64,000 nucleotides of DNA, taken from NCBI RefSeq assembly GCF_001677885.1, contig NZ_LOCQ01000055.1, forward strand, positions 62,001-126,000, in the 5' to 3' direction. Shown one piece after another: positions 9,498-18,407 of this stretch (the stretch's first letter is position 1; the number at the start of each line of letters is the position of its first letter). This DNA comes from Janthinobacterium psychrotolerans. Its GTDB lineage: Bacteria; Pseudomonadota; Gammaproteobacteria; Burkholderiales; Burkholderiaceae_D. The position numbers and the translations under genes are program-made. Below the pieces are notes generated by a model. It had not been told where the DNA came from, searched no databases, and saw only the letters and a list, made by a program, of their open reading frames with translations.

Positions 9498-10397
9498 TTA
9501 TTCCTCGCCGCAGCCGGGGTCGACGCGGTGGCGGCCGGCAATGGTGGCGAAATACAGGTCTTCCAGGTCGCCGATGGCTTCCTCGAAACCGTCGCCGGGG
9601 TCGGTATCGCTGTAGACATGGATCAGGGTGCGGCCCGACAGCAGGCGGGTGGAAATGACGGCATGGCGCTGCTGGAAGCTGGCCAGCTCCTTTTTGTCGA
9701 CAAAGCGCGCCCAGATCTTGCAGCTGACATCATCGATCAGTTGCTGTGTTTTGCCGCACAGCAGCACATGGCCCTTGTTGATGATGGCCATGTTGGCGCA
9801 CAGGTCGGCCACGTCGGAGACGATATGCGTCGACAGGATCACCGTCTTGTCTTCGCCGATGTCGGACAGCAGGTTGTGGAAGCGCACCCGCTCCTGCGGG
9901 TCGAGGCCGGCCGTCGGTTCGTCGACGATGATCAGCTTCGGGTCGCCCAGCAGCGCCTGGGCGATGCCGAAGCGCTGGCGCATGCCGCCCGAAAACGTGC
10001 CCAGGCGCTGGTGGCGCACATCGAACAGATTGGTTTGCTGCAGCAGGCCGTCGACCACTTCGCGCCGGCGCGCGCGCTGCGACAGGCCTTTCAAATTGGC
10101 AAAGTGGTCGAGCAGTTCGTAGGCTGTCACTTTCGGATACAGGCCGAAGTCCTGTGGCAGGTAGCCGAGCATGCGGCGGATCTCGTCCTTGTCGTCGAGC
10201 ACGTCATAGTCGCCGAAGAAGACCGAGCCCGAATCGCATTCCTGCAAGGTGGCCAGGGTGCGCATCAGGGTCGACTTGCCGGCGCCGTTCGGGCCCAGCA
10301 GGCCGAACATGCCAGGTGGGATCGCCAGCGAAATATTGTCCAGCGCCACGACACCGTTGGCGTAGGTTTTCGACAAATGACGAATCTGCAATTCCAT
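9498..10397 (-). CDS. ABC transporter ATP-binding protein (partner of permease-peptidase)
   Basis: 299 residues. Walker [18 protein letters not shown], signature [17 protein letters not shown], Walker [14 protein letters not shown] and the H-loop LSTHIVSD are all intact, so this is an active ATPase of the DRI/Nat-type exporter group. The stop codon is 2 bp before the start of the permease-M1 gene, implying co-translation and a dedicated transporter. The C-terminal ~70 residues (after the ATPase core) carry an extra small domain, as in antibiotic/bacteriocin-type exporters. The upstream 166 bp separate it from the natB-like gene and hold no convincing terminator. Confidence 0.93.
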   Translation of the reverse strand: MELQIRHLSKTYANGVVALDNISLAIPPGMFGLLGPNGAGKSTLMRTLATLQECDSGSVFFGDYDVLDDKDEIRRMLGYLPQDFGLYPKVTAYELLDHFANLKGLSQRARRREVVDGLLQQTNLFDVRHQRLGTFSGGMRQRFGIAQALLGDPKLIIVDEPTAGLDPQERVRFHNLLSDIGEDKTVILSTHIVSDVADLCANMAIINKGHVLLCGKTQQLIDDVSCKIWARFVDKKELASFQQRHAVISTRLLSGRTLIHVYSDTDPGDGFEEAIGDLEDLYFATIAGRHRVDPGCGEE

Positions 10398-10563
10398 ACA
10401 ATTCCTTGCTCATGCTGTTAGACGGGCATCGCCCGGCGCCTGGCAGGCGGCCGGGGACTGATCCATGATGGCATTGTATTGAATAAAAGACGTACTGGGC
10501 AGTTGCTTGCGATGTACGGTATTTTCGCGTGCCCAGAGTGCGATAGACGCGGCGGAACGGCGC

Positions 10564-11760
10564 TCAGTTACGGAACAGCACCGCTTCGCGCTTGAACCAC
10601 CAGCGGCACAGCAGCAGCAGGGCGCCGGCAATCACCGTGGTCGAGGCCAGGATCACGCCAAACATGCTGTAGTCCATGGTGCCCTTGACCAGCTCCTTCA
10701 TGGCCAGCGACACGTTCGTCAGCGGCACCATCGCCCACAGCCAGTTCAGCTCCACCCCCGGCAGCATGGCCACCACGATCGGCAAAATGGTCAGCAGCAT
10801 CAGCGGCGTGATCATGCCGGCCGCCTCCTTGTAGCTTTTGGCATAGATCGAGATCGACAGCAGCAGCGAGGCGAAGATGGCGGCCGTCGGCACCAGCATC
10901 AGGGTGATCATTGCCAGGTCGGTGAGGGTAATGCTGCGCACCATCATGGCCAGGTTGCCTTCGAGCGAGCCGCCGAAGACGGTCAGGAGCACCGCCATGC
11001 TGCCCACCATCAGCACCGCCGAAGTCATGCCGACGGTAAACAGCACGAGGAATTTGGCCAGCACGATGGCGCCGCGCGGCACCGGCGCGAGCAGCAAGGT
11101 TTCCAAGGTGCCCCTTTCCTTTTCGCCGGCGCCCATGTCGATCGCCGGATACATGGCGGCCGTCAGGCACACCATCAGCAGCAGATAGGGCAGCATGCCG
11201 CCGATCACGGCGCCCATCTGCTCGCGCTGGTCGGCGGTGGACTTTTTCTCCAGCAGTACCGGCGCCAGCGCGAACGCCAGCTGTTCGGCATTGAGCTTCA
11301 GCGCCGACAGCGCCTGCTGGCGCAAGCTGGTGTTGTAGCCGTCGATCACCTCGCGCACGCGCTGCTGCGTCACGTCGACCGTGCTGGCGCTGTTGTAATG
11401 CAAGGTAATGCTGGCCTGGCGCTGCTGCTGCAAGGCGGCGTCGAACTGCGGCGGGATCACCACCGCGAACTTGATGCGTTCGTCAAGAATCGCCTGGCGG
11501 ATCTCGCTTTCGTCCTTCAGCGGCACCAGGCGCAAATTGGCTTGCTGGCCGAAGTGCGCGCCCAGGCCCGGCGCATGCTGCTGGCCGAAGATCGCATAGC
11601 GCAGCTCGGCCGACCTGGCGTTCTTGAACATATTGCTCGAAACATAAGCGAAACCGCCAAAGATCAGCGGCATGGCGAAGATCGGAATCAGGATGGTGAA
11701 GATCAGCGTTTTGCGGTCACGCGTGAGTTCCAGCAATTCCTTCAGGTAGATGGTCCACAT
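10564..11760 (-). CDS. ABC transporter permease, NatB-like
   Basis: 398 residues from ATG 11760 (MWTIYLKELLELTRDRKTL); the open frame runs 36 codons further upstream but that stretch is low-complexity and overlaps the ATPase gene. The architecture is ABC-2 type: a first helix at ~25-45, a large extracytoplasmic loop of ~150 residues, then five or six helices in the C-terminal half (MLPYLLLMVCLTAAMYPAI, VLFTVGMTSAVLMVGSMAVL). The motif AGEKERGTLETLLLAPV is typical of NatB/YhaP-like permeases. It begins 4 bp after the stop of the ATPase gene. Sodium or drug export is known for relatives; the substrate here is not evident. Confidence 0.9.
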   Translation of the reverse strand: MWTIYLKELLELTRDRKTLIFTILIPIFAMPLIFGGFAYVSSNMFKNARSAELRYAIFGQQHAPGLGAHFGQQANLRLVPLKDESEIRQAILDERIKFAVVIPPQFDAALQQQRQASITLHYNSASTVDVTQQRVREVIDGYNTSLRQQALSALKLNAEQLAFALAPVLLEKKSTADQREQMGAVIGGMLPYLLLMVCLTAAMYPAIDMGAGEKERGTLETLLLAPVPRGAIVLAKFLVLFTVGMTSAVLMVGSMAVLLTVFGGSLEGNLAMMVRSITLTDLAMITLMLVPTAAIFASLLLSISIYAKSYKEAAGMITPLMLLTILPIVVAMLPGVELNWLWAMVPLTNVSLAMKELVKGTMDYSMFGVILASTTVIAGALLLLCRWWFKREAVLFRN

Positions 11761-11764
11761 GCGC

Positions 11765-12556
11765 TCAAGCTCCCCGGTTGATGACGCCGACAAAGGCGTC
11801 GTACAGATCTGCGCTGCCGCCCAGCTGGCGCAGTTCGTCCAGCGTGCCGTTGAAGGCGGTGGTGCCATGGTTGATGATGCAGACGCGGTCGCACAGCTTT
11901 TCCACCTCGTGCAGATGGTGGGTGGAAAAGATCAGCGGCACGCGCAGCGCCTTGTAGCTGGCGATAAAGTCGAGCAGGATCTTGGCCGACATCACGTCCA
12001 GGCCGGTGGTCGGCTCGTCGAGGATCACCACCTGCGGCGCATGCACGACGGTGCGCGCGATCGCGCATTTCTGCTTCATGCCGGTCGACAGCTGGTCGGC
12101 GCGCTTGTTGCCGTAGTGTTCCATCTGCAGCAGGGCGAACAGTTCGTCGCAGCGCTGCTTGAGTTTGTCGGCCGGCATGCCGTGCAGGCGGCCGAAATAT
12201 TCCACGTTCTCGCGCGCCGTCAGGCGGCCGTACAGGCCGGTCGAGCCGGACAGGAAGCCGATGCTTTGGCGCGCCACCAGTGGTTGCTGCAAGACATCAA
12301 CGCCATTGACCAGGGCGCTGCCCGCGTCCGCCTGCAGGGCCGTCGACAGCAGGCGCAAGGTGGTGGTCTTGCCGGCGCCGTTCGGTCCCAGCAAACCGAG
12401 CACTTCGCCGGGAGCGCAGCTGAAACTGACGTCGCGCACGGCGTGGAACCAGCCGTCATGCTCGCGCGGGTCGGGCGCCGCCGTGGTTTTATCTTTCTGC
12501 GGCGGCATGCGAAACCGCTTGGCCAGGTGCTTTACCTCTATCATGGGGGCATCCAT
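11765..12556 (-). CDS. ABC transporter ATP-binding protein, NatA-like
   Basis: 263 residues from ATG 12556 ([15 protein letters not shown]); ATG 12544 is an equally plausible start. Walker [18 protein letters not shown], signature [13 protein letters not shown], Walker [13 protein letters not shown] and [15 protein letters not shown] are intact. It is the first gene of the leftward NatA-NatB pair and supplies ATP hydrolysis for the permease 4 bp downstream. The annotated open frame continues far upstream (to 13120), but that part overlaps the convincing rightward gene at 12692 and is rejected. It is divergent from that gene with a ~135 bp AT-richer spacer. Confidence 0.92.
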   Translation of the reverse strand: MDAPMIEVKHLAKRFRMPPQKDKTTAAPDPREHDGWFHAVRDVSFSCAPGEVLGLLGPNGAGKTTTLRLLSTALQADAGSALVNGVDVLQQPLVARQSIGFLSGSTGLYGRLTARENVEYFGRLHGMPADKLKQRCDELFALLQMEHYGNKRADQLSTGMKQKCAIARTVVHAPQVVILDEPTTGLDVMSAKILLDFIASYKALRVPLIFSTHHLHEVEKLCDRVCIINHGTTAFNGTLDELRQLGGSADLYDAFVGVINRGA

Positions 12557-12691
12557 TGTGCTGGGGTTCTTCAGGGTAGCATGCAAAAAAAGTAACTTGC
12601 AAGAGGGAAATAGTGAACAGCTATTGAAAAAGCTTTCATCTTCATGCAAGCTGCGCCGATGGGCGCCGCATGACGGCGCAGGGGGAGTGCA

Positions 12692-13132
12692 ATGAGAAAC
12701 ATAGACGAGGCAATGCAGCAGAAAGTGCTGGCCGTGGCGCGCGCCGGCATGACCAGCGCGGAAGCCATCGGTTTCTTTCGCGTCAGCCTTGGACTGTATT
12801 ACCTGGCCGGCCTGATGACGCAGGAAGAGCTCGATTTCAAGAAGATCGACGCCAAATACAACCGCTTCATTTACCACACGCTCGGTGGTGGGCACAGCAT
12901 TGCCAGCGTCCTGCAATTCATGAGCGGCGAAAAAGTGCTGCGGGTGCTCGAGTCGCCGCGCTTCCTGGCCGCCTTTGGCACGCATTGCCCCGATATTCCC
13001 ATCGACAGCATGTTCTTCCTCGTGTCGCTGAACCTGGGCGTGGCAAAAAGCCTGTCGGGCCTGGACGCTGTCGGCCCCGTGGTCGACTGGATCGAGCGTG
13101 AAAAAACGCGCACAGGTCAAGCAAGCCAGTAA
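12692..13132 (+). CDS. hypothetical protein
   Basis: 146 residues, no recognised family. It is preceded by CAGGGGGAG, a good ribosome site. Predicted mostly helical, with moderately hydrophobic segments (AIGFFRVSLGLYYLAGLM, SMFFLVSLNLGVAKSL) that look amphipathic rather than classic membrane spans, and a single Cys. There is no signal peptide. It is a single-gene unit between the NatA divergent promoter and coq7. What it does cannot be told from sequence; the codon pattern and ribosome site support that it is real. Confidence 0.75.
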   Translation: MRNIDEAMQQKVLAVARAGMTSAEAIGFFRVSLGLYYLAGLMTQEELDFKKIDAKYNRFIYHTLGGGHSIASVLQFMSGEKVLRVLESPRFLAAFGTHCPDIPIDSMFFLVSLNLGVAKSLSGLDAVGPVVDWIEREKTRTGQASQ

Positions 13133-13204
13133 AGTCCCGTGCGCCTCCCGGGCGCGCCGCGACGGCGGGTCGCGATCGTCCTATAATCATGTTTTACCCC
13201 AGAC

Positions 13205-13864
13205 ATGAGTTCCTTGACGATGACCGCACACCGCTACTTCAATCCCCTGGACCGTTTCATCGTCGGCGCCGACAAGGCCTTGCGCGTGATCGCCGGCGTG
13301 GCCTCGGCCTCGCGTCCGACGCCGGCCGCGCAAGCGCCCGACGCCACCCTGAGCGCGGCCGAGCAGCGCCACAGCGCCGGGTTGATGCGTGTCAATCATG
13401 TCGGTGAAGTGTGCGCGCAGGCCTTGTACAACTCGCAGGCGCGCCATGCGCACAGCCCGGCCATCCGCGCCCAGTTCGACGAAGCCGGACGCGACGAGGA
13501 AGACCACCTGGCCTGGACCGCGCAGCGCGTCCACGAGCTCGGTTCACGCCTGAGTCTGTTGAATCCCCTGTGGTATGCCGGCTCGTTTGCGCTCGGCACC
13601 ATCGCTGCGCGCATGGGCGACGGCCAGAGCCTGGGCTTTGTGGTGGAAACGGAAAAGCAGGTCGAAGCCCACCTGGAAAGCCACCTGGGCGACTTGCCGC
13701 CGCAGGACGCCAAATCGCGCGCCATCGTGCGCCAGATGCAGCTCGACGAGATCGAGCATGGCGCCGCCGCCCAGCGCCTGGGCGCCACCGACACCCCGGC
13801 GCCGGTCAAGGCGCTGATGGGTATCATGGGCAAAGTGATGACCAAAACCGCGTATTACCTGTAG
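13205..13864 (+). CDS. coq7: 2-polyprenyl-3-methyl-6-methoxy-1,4-benzoquinone monooxygenase (Coq7)
   Basis: 219 residues. It hydroxylates demethoxyubiquinone, the last hydroxylation in ubiquinone synthesis. The carboxylate-bridged di-iron ligands are visible: Glu in [31 protein letters not shown] and DEIEHGAAA. The ferritin-like four-helix fold fits length and hydrophobic pattern. ATG 13205 gives [15 protein letters not shown] 13220 (MTAHRYF) is an alternative start. TATAAT at 13182-13187 is a likely -10. The stop codon overlaps the first bases of a REP palindrome. Confidence 0.95.
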   Translation: MSSLTMTAHRYFNPLDRFIVGADKALRVIAGVASASRPTPAAQAPDATLSAAEQRHSAGLMRVNHVGEVCAQALYNSQARHAHSPAIRAQFDEAGRDEEDHLAWTAQRVHELGSRLSLLNPLWYAGSFALGTIAARMGDGQSLGFVVETEKQVEAHLESHLGDLPPQDAKSRAIVRQMQLDEIEHGAAAQRLGATDTPAPVKALMGIMGKVMTKTAYYL

Positions 13865-13969
13865 GTCGGGTTAGCGCGCAAGCGCGTAACCGGACAACAT
13901 TGTTGGCCTTTGCGGTGTTGTCGGATTGCGGCGCTGCGCGCCTCGGCGGCCACGCCTAATCCGCACTAC
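13861..13969. repeat. pair of REP-type palindromes after coq7
   Basis: Two inverted units. The first, 13861-13898, reads GTAGGTCGGGTTAGCGCG then CAAGCGCGTAACCGGACAAC. The second, ~13915-13969, is the opposite orientation, TGTTGTCGGATTGCGG to CCTAATCCGCACTAC, with a longer, decayed loop. Each is a stem flanked by GTAGGTCGG/CCGACCTAC, the same core as the copies at 26121 and 28948. The first overlaps the coq7 stop codon. The head-to-head arrangement resembles a BIME and lies between convergent genes, where it can also act as a transcript-end hairpin. Confidence 0.75.
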
Positions 13970-13974
13970 GGTTT

Positions 13975-14397
13975 TTATTCTTCAACAATCTCGAACGAGT
14001 GCGTAATTTCCGCTGTTTTTGCCAGCATGATCGACGCCGAGCAATACTTGTCGTGCGACAGCGCCACGGCGCGTTCCACCGCCGTCGGTTTGAGCGACTT
14101 GCCGCGCACGGTGAAATGGAAGTGGATCTTGGTAAACACTTTCGGGTCGGTGTCGGCGCGGTCGGCCTTGAGCGTCACTTCGCAGCCACTGACGGCTTCG
14201 CGGCCGCGTTTGAGGATCAGCACCACGTCATAGGCGGTGCAGCCGCCGGTGCCCAGCAAAACCATTTCCATCGGCCGCGGCGCCAGGTTGTGGCCGCCGC
14301 CGTCCGGTGCGCCGTCCATGGTCACCAGATGGCCGGAGCCAGTTTCTGCCCGAAAACTCATGCCCGACGGGCCATTCCAGCTAACTTTGCATTCCAT
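13975..14397 (-). CDS. OsmC family protein
   Basis: 140 residues from ATG 14397, which follows GGAGAAG; upstream codons are not supported. The OsmC/YhfA-like fold is indicated by the two conserved redox Cys, in LGTGGCTAYDVV and DKYCSASIML, together with the RPMEMVLLG segment. Relatives reduce organic hydroperoxides or act as thiol-based peroxidases in the cytoplasm; the precise substrate of this subgroup (closer to YhfA than to Ohr) is not established. It is a single leftward gene, convergent with coq7 and back-to-back with the rplM promoter. Confidence 0.88.
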   Translation of the reverse strand: MECKVSWNGPSGMSFRAETGSGHLVTMDGAPDGGGHNLAPRPMEMVLLGTGGCTAYDVVLILKRGREAVSGCEVTLKADRADTDPKVFTKIHFHFTVRGKSLKPTAVERAVALSHDKYCSASIMLAKTAEITHSFEIVEE

Positions 14398-14504
14398 CGT
14401 ACTTCTCCGAAAATTGTAGGCGTTTTGTATTGTAATGGAGGAATGACGGTCCATGTTTGGCCCGCCGGTGCGCAAGCGGCCGTGATGGCGGCGGTAATTG
14501 CGGC

Positions 14505-14534
14505 TTGACCGGGCAGGGCAAAGCCGCTTATACT
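14505..14534 (+). promoter_or_regulatory. sigma-70 promoter of rplM-rpsI
   Basis: TTGACC (14505-14510), an 18-bp spacer and TATACT (14529-14534), the best complete -35/-10 pair in the window. It would give a leader of about 95 nt before the rplM ATG (14636). In E. coli this leader region takes part in L13 autoregulation; whether that applies here is unknown. Confidence 0.65.
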
Positions 14535-14635
14535 TGTCGGCTTTCCGTTCGCTCAGGAAAAGTAAATAAGGCAGAGTCCGCGCAAGTAACCAGGCGGAAC
14601 CACCATTTGAGCGTGTAATCTATTAGGAAGTCAAC

Positions 14636-15064
14636 ATGAAAACATTTTCCGCTAAAGGACATGAAGTCCAGCGCGATTGGTTCGTGGTTGACGCGACGGA
14701 CAAAGTCCTCGGACGTGTTGCCAGCGAAGTGGCACTCCGACTGCGCGGCAAACACAAACCAGAATTTACTCCTCACGTCGATACCGGCGACTTCATCGTC
14801 GTCATCAACGCAGGCAAACTGCGTGTGACCGGTACCAAAGCTACTGAGAAAATTTACTACCGTCACTCTGGCTATCCAGGCGGCATCTACGAAACCAACT
14901 TCCAGAAAATGCAACAGCGTTTTCCAGGTCGCGCGCTTGAGAAAGCGGTCAAAGGCATGCTGCCTAAAGGCCCACTCGGCTACGCAATGATCAAGAAGCT
15001 GAAAGTGTACGCGGAAGGTTCCCATCCGCACGCAGCTCAGCAACCTAAAGCACTTGTTCTCTAA
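14636..15064 (+). CDS. rplM: 50S ribosomal protein L13
   Basis: 142 residues, the standard bacterial length. It begins [20 protein letters not shown] with a typical L13 core ([66 protein letters not shown]). It is an early-assembling protein of the large subunit. Codon use is biased to highly expressed codons and is AT-richer than neighbours, as expected. AGGAAG precedes the ATG. It forms the universal operon with rpsI, 9 bp downstream. Confidence 0.99.
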   Translation: MKTFSAKGHEVQRDWFVVDATDKVLGRVASEVALRLRGKHKPEFTPHVDTGDFIVVINAGKLRVTGTKATEKIYYRHSGYPGGIYETNFQKMQQRFPGRALEKAVKGMLPKGPLGYAMIKKLKVYAEGSHPHAAQQPKALVL

Positions 15065-15073
15065 GGAACTGAC

Positions 15074-15466
15074 ATGATCGGTAATTACAATTATGGAACC
15101 GGCCGTCGCAAGAGTGCAGTGGCTCGCGTTTTTATCAAAGTTGGCACAGGCTTGATCGTTGTTAACGGCAAACCAGCAAACGAATACTTCTCGCGCGAAA
15201 CCGGTCTGATGGTTATCCGTCAACCACTGGAACTGACCGGCAATGTCGAGCGTTTCGACATCAAAGTCAACGTCCATGGCGGCGGCGAGTCGGGCCAGGC
15301 TGGTGCAGTTCGTCACGGCATCACCCGCGCTCTGATCGACTACGATGCAGCGTTGAAACCGGAACTGGCAAAAGCCGGCTTCGTGACCCGCGATGCACGT
15401 GAAGTCGAGCGTAAAAAAGTTGGTCTGCGCAAAGCACGTCGCGCAAAGCAATTCTCGAAGCGTTAA
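15074..15466 (+). CDS. rpsI: 30S ribosomal protein S9
   Basis: 130 residues, standard length. It starts [20 protein letters not shown] and ends in the basic tail [11 protein letters not shown] that reaches the decoding centre P site. Further S9 features: [30 protein letters not shown]. It is co-transcribed with rplM and followed by an intrinsic terminator at 15501. Confidence 0.99.
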   Translation: MIGNYNYGTGRRKSAVARVFIKVGTGLIVVNGKPANEYFSRETGLMVIRQPLELTGNVERFDIKVNVHGGGESGQAGAVRHGITRALIDYDAALKPELAKAGFVTRDAREVERKKVGLRKARRAKQFSKR

Positions 15467-15500
15467 TTTCTACGCTGCAGCGCTTCCGGGCGCTGTCTCA

Positions 15501-15532
15501 AAAGCCGCAGGCCTTCGGGCCGGCGGCTTTTT
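15501..15532 (+). terminator. terminator of rplM-rpsI
   Basis: AAAGCCGC-AGGCC-TTCG-GGCC-G-GCGGCTTTTT: a stable UUCG-capped stem with one bulge, followed by a run of five T. It lies 34 bp after the rpsI stop. Confidence 0.85.
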
Positions 15533-15637
15533 GCATTTCTGCGTGCCGCGCCATTGCGCTGTAAAATACGCGCAAAATGCCGCAGGCTTGCGGTATCTCC
15601 CCTGATTCATCTCATTTTATTTACTCAAGGAAAAAAC

Positions 15638-16675
15638 ATGATCAAAGTTGGCATCGTCGGCGGCACTGGCTACACTGGCGTGGAATTGCTGCGCCTGCTG
15701 GCAACCCACCCGGACGTCGAGTTGACGGCGATTACCTCGCGCAAGGAAGACGGCCTGCCGGTGGCCGACATGTATCCTTCCCTGCGTGGCCACGTAAAAC
15801 TGGCGTTTTCCTCGCCCGACAAGGCCAACCTCGAACAATGCGACGTGGTGTTTTTTGCCACTCCGCACGGCGTGGCCATGGCGCAGGCGCCGGCTTTGCT
15901 GGCTGCCGGCGTGAAAGTGATCGACCTGGCCGCCGACTTCCGCCTGAAAGACCAGGCCAAGTTCGAGCAGTGGTACAAGATTCCCCACACCGCGCCCGAG
16001 CTGATCGAGCAGGCCGTGTACGGCTTGCCGGAACTGAACCGCGAAGACATCAGGCAGGCCACCCTGATCGCCAACCCGGGTTGCTATCCGACCACCATGC
16101 AGCTGGGCTTTTACCCGCTGCTCAAAGCCGGCCTGGTCAATGCAGGCAGCCTGATCGCCGACTGCAAGTCGGGCGTGTCCGGCGCCGGCCGCAAGGCCGA
16201 AATCGGTATTTTGTTTTCGGAAAGCAGCGACAGCTTCAAGGCCTACGGCGTGGCCGGCCACCGCCACCTGCCGGAAACCACCGCCCAGCTGCAGCGTTTT
16301 ACCGACGACAAGGTCGCGCTGACGTTTACGCCGCATCTGGTGCCGATGATACGCGGCATGCATTCGACGCTGTATGCGCAGCTGAACAAGGACATCGGCA
16401 ACGAAGAACTGCAAGCCTTGTTCGAAGAGCAATACAAGGATGAGGCGTTTGTCGATGTGATGCCGTTCGGTTCGCACCCGGAAACGCGCTCGACGCGCGG
16501 CTCTAACGTGCTGCGCCTGGCGCTGCACCGCCCTGAGGGCGGCAATACCGTGATCGTGCTGGTGGTGCAGGATAACCTGGTCAAGGGCGCGTCGGGCCAG
16601 GCCGTGCAATGCATGAATCTGATGTTTGGCCTGAAGGAAACGGCCGGCCTGCAGCATATCGCGCTGATGCCATAA
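15638..16675 (+). CDS. argC: N-acetyl-gamma-glutamyl-phosphate reductase
   Basis: 345 residues from ATG 15638, preceded by CAAGGA. It carries out the NADPH-dependent reduction of N-acetylglutamyl phosphate in arginine synthesis. The N-terminal Rossmann motif [18 protein letters not shown], the catalytic Cys149 in [12 protein letters not shown], the [13 protein letters not shown] loop and the HRHLPE segment are present. An upstream in-frame extension of 28 codons (from 15554) overlaps the terminator region and is not supported. The location directly after rpsI is conserved in this lineage. Confidence 0.97.
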   Translation: MIKVGIVGGTGYTGVELLRLLATHPDVELTAITSRKEDGLPVADMYPSLRGHVKLAFSSPDKANLEQCDVVFFATPHGVAMAQAPALLAAGVKVIDLAADFRLKDQAKFEQWYKIPHTAPELIEQAVYGLPELNREDIRQATLIANPGCYPTTMQLGFYPLLKAGLVNAGSLIADCKSGVSGAGRKAEIGILFSESSDSFKAYGVAGHRHLPETTAQLQRFTDDKVALTFTPHLVPMIRGMHSTLYAQLNKDIGNEELQALFEEQYKDEAFVDVMPFGSHPETRSTRGSNVLRLALHRPEGGNTVIVLVVQDNLVKGASGQAVQCMNLMFGLKETAGLQHIALMP

Positions 16676-16766
16676 GCGTTCTGGCGCCTGCTGCTGGCGC
16701 GTGGGCAATAACAACGCCGTGGCCGCTGAAAAAGGGGCGGCCACAGCGCGACTCGCGTCAACAGTC

Positions 16767-16772
16767 TATAAT
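16767..16772 (+). promoter_or_regulatory. -10 element for erpA
   Basis: A perfect TATAAT 28 bp before the erpA start. No recognisable -35 lies 16-18 bp upstream. The downstream spacer holds the ribosome site GAGGAG (16788-16793). Confidence 0.45.
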
Positions 16773-16799
16773 GAACGCATGTTTTCTGAGGAGTATGAA

Positions 16800-17162
16800 A
16801 TGAATGCTGTCGCTGAAATGCAAGATGTAATCCCGTCGCCTATCGTCTTTACCGATAGCGCCGCCGAAAAAGTCGCCCAGCTGATCGAGGAAGAAGGCAA
16901 TCCCGACCTGAAATTGCGCGTGTTCGTGCAGGGCGGTGGCTGCTCCGGCTTCCAGTATGGCTTCACCTTCGACGAAATCGTCAACGAAGATGACACCACC
17001 ATGGTCAAGAACGGCGTCCAGCTGTTGATCGATTCCATGAGCTACCAGTACCTGGTCGGCGCGGAAATCGACTACAAGGATGACCTGGAAGGCGCGCAGT
17101 TCGTGATCAAAAATCCAACGGCAACCTCGACCTGCGGTTGCGGTTCCTCGTTCTCGGTTTAA
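16800..17162 (+). CDS. erpA: iron-sulfur cluster insertion protein ErpA
   Basis: 120 residues from ATG 16800, six bases after GAGGAG. It is an A-type carrier that delivers Fe-S clusters to targets such as isoprenoid-synthesis enzymes. The three cluster-ligating Cys are present: one in [12 protein letters not shown] and Cys112/Cys114 in [10 protein letters not shown]. The preceding open frame has no ribosome site and is excluded. It stands as its own transcription unit between argC and the anmK terminator region, the usual betaproteobacterial arrangement. Confidence 0.96.
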   Translation: MNAVAEMQDVIPSPIVFTDSAAEKVAQLIEEEGNPDLKLRVFVQGGGCSGFQYGFTFDEIVNEDDTTMVKNGVQLLIDSMSYQYLVGAEIDYKDDLEGAQFVIKNPTATSTCGCGSSFSV

Positions 17163-17182
17163 AAACCGGGCAGGTGAAAAAT

Positions 17183-17208
17183 AGCGGATCCTTCGATCCG
17201 CTGTTTGT
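17183..17208. terminator. terminator between erpA and anmK
   Basis: Perfect 8-bp stem AGCGGATC / GATCCGCT with loop CTTC, then GTTTGTGTTTG on the plus side and AAAAA before it on the other. It sits between convergent genes and may serve both. Confidence 0.75.
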
Positions 17209-17221
17209 GTTTGTATTGCGC

Positions 17222-18313
17222 TTAGTGCGGATACAGTGCTCCCAGCACCCTTAATCCTGTCGCCCCCGTCACCGCCGGCAAATTGCCCGGCTTTCGCTGC
17301 GTAAAACGCCAGGCCAGCCAAGCGAACGCCAGTGCTTCGACCTGGTTCGGCGCGACGCCCAGCGCCTGGGTTGACGCCACCGCCATGCCCGGCAACCGGG
17401 TGGCCAGCGCCGCCATCAGGGTGGCGTTATACGCGCCGCCGCCGCACACATACACCGTATCGGCCTGCGCACCATCGCGCAATATCGCCTGCGCCAGGCT
17501 GGCGGCCGTCAGTTCGGTCAGCGTGGCCTGCACGTCGGCCGGCGCGGCGTCGCGATGCGCGGCCAGTTTACCGGCCAGCCAGTCGGCATGGAACAGGTCG
17601 CGGCCCGTGCTTTTCGGCGCCGGCAGCGCAAAATACGCTTCGTCGAGCAGCTCGGCCAGCAGGGCGGGGATCATCTTGCCGGTAGCGGCCCAGGCGCCAT
17701 TGGCGTCATACGGCTGGCCCTGGTGGCGCAGCACCCAGCCGTCCATCAGCGCGTTGCCCGGGCCGCTGTCGTAGCCGGTCACCGTGCCGTTGGCCTGCAG
17801 CACGCTGATATTGCTGATGCCGCCGATATTGGCCACCACGCGCGTCTGGCCCGGCGCATTGAATAGTGCCTGGTGAAACGCCGGCACCAGCGGCGCGCCC
17901 TGGCCGCCGGCTGCCACGTCGCGGCTGCGCAGGTCGGCGATCACGTCGATGCCCGTCAGCTCGGCCAGCAAGGCGGGGTGGTTGAGCTGGCGCGTAAAGC
18001 CCAGTTCGGGGCGGTGGCGGATGGTCTGGCCATGCGCGCCGATGGCCGCTACCGCATCCGCTCCGATGCCGGCCTGGGCCAGCAACTTGCCGACGCAGTC
18101 GGCGTAAAGGCGCACCAGCGCATTGGCGGCCAGCGCTTCGCGCTCGATTTCGTTGTGACCTGGCGCCTGCAGCGCCATCAGGTCGGTGCGCAAGTTGTCG
18201 GGCAGCGCCACATAGGCGTCGCCCAGGCTGCGCACGCCATCGTGCGAAAAGTCGACCAGCGCGCCATCGACGCCATCGAGGCTGGTGCCTGACATCAGAC
18301 CGATATACAGCAT
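17222..18313 (-). CDS. anmK: anhydro-N-acetylmuramic acid kinase
   Basis: 363 residues from ATG 18313 with an AAGGAA ribosome site. It phosphorylates and opens 1,6-anhydroMurNAc during peptidoglycan recycling. The family opening [20 protein letters not shown] is exact, and the ASKHA-type ATPase motifs [26 protein letters not shown] and [10 protein letters not shown] are in order. It is downstream of the M23 endopeptidase on the same strand but separated by a strong terminator, so the two probably have partly independent transcription. Confidence 0.96.
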   Translation of the reverse strand: MLYIGLMSGTSLDGVDGALVDFSHDGVRSLGDAYVALPDNLRTDLMALQAPGHNEIEREALAANALVRLYADCVGKLLAQAGIGADAVAAIGAHGQTIRHRPELGFTRQLNHPALLAELTGIDVIADLRSRDVAAGGQGAPLVPAFHQALFNAPGQTRVVANIGGISNISVLQANGTVTGYDSGPGNALMDGWVLRHQGQPYDANGAWAATGKMIPALLAELLDEAYFALPAPKSTGRDLFHADWLAGKLAAHRDAAPADVQATLTELTAASLAQAILRDGAQADTVYVCGGGAYNATLMAALATRLPGMAVASTQALGVAPNQVEALAFAWLAWRFTQRKPGNLPAVTGATGLRVLGALYPH

Positions 18314-18332
18314 GGTGTTTCCTTGTCCTTGA

Positions 18333-18370
18333 TAAAAAAAAGCACCGGCCATCGGAATGGGCGGTGCCTT
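18333..18370 (-). terminator. intrinsic terminator after M23 peptidase
   Basis: On the minus strand: CACCGCC...GGCCGGTGC stem followed by eight U (TTTTTTTTATC). It lies between the stop of the M23 gene (18408) and the anmK start (18313). Confidence 0.8.
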
Positions 18371-18407
18371 TCTTGTTGTCCACGCGCGGCGCGCGGCGTT
18401 CAGCTAT

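Noticed and set aside
6358-9615. 1085-codon open frame opposite the permease-peptidase gene
   Set aside because: It is a codon-bias shadow: the translation is Gln/His/Ala/Arg-rich without domains, while the other strand encodes recognisable motifs.
12557-13120. Upstream extension of the NatA-like gene
   Set aside because: It overlaps the better-supported rightward gene at 12692, and NatA proteins begin at the [11 protein letters not shown] segment.
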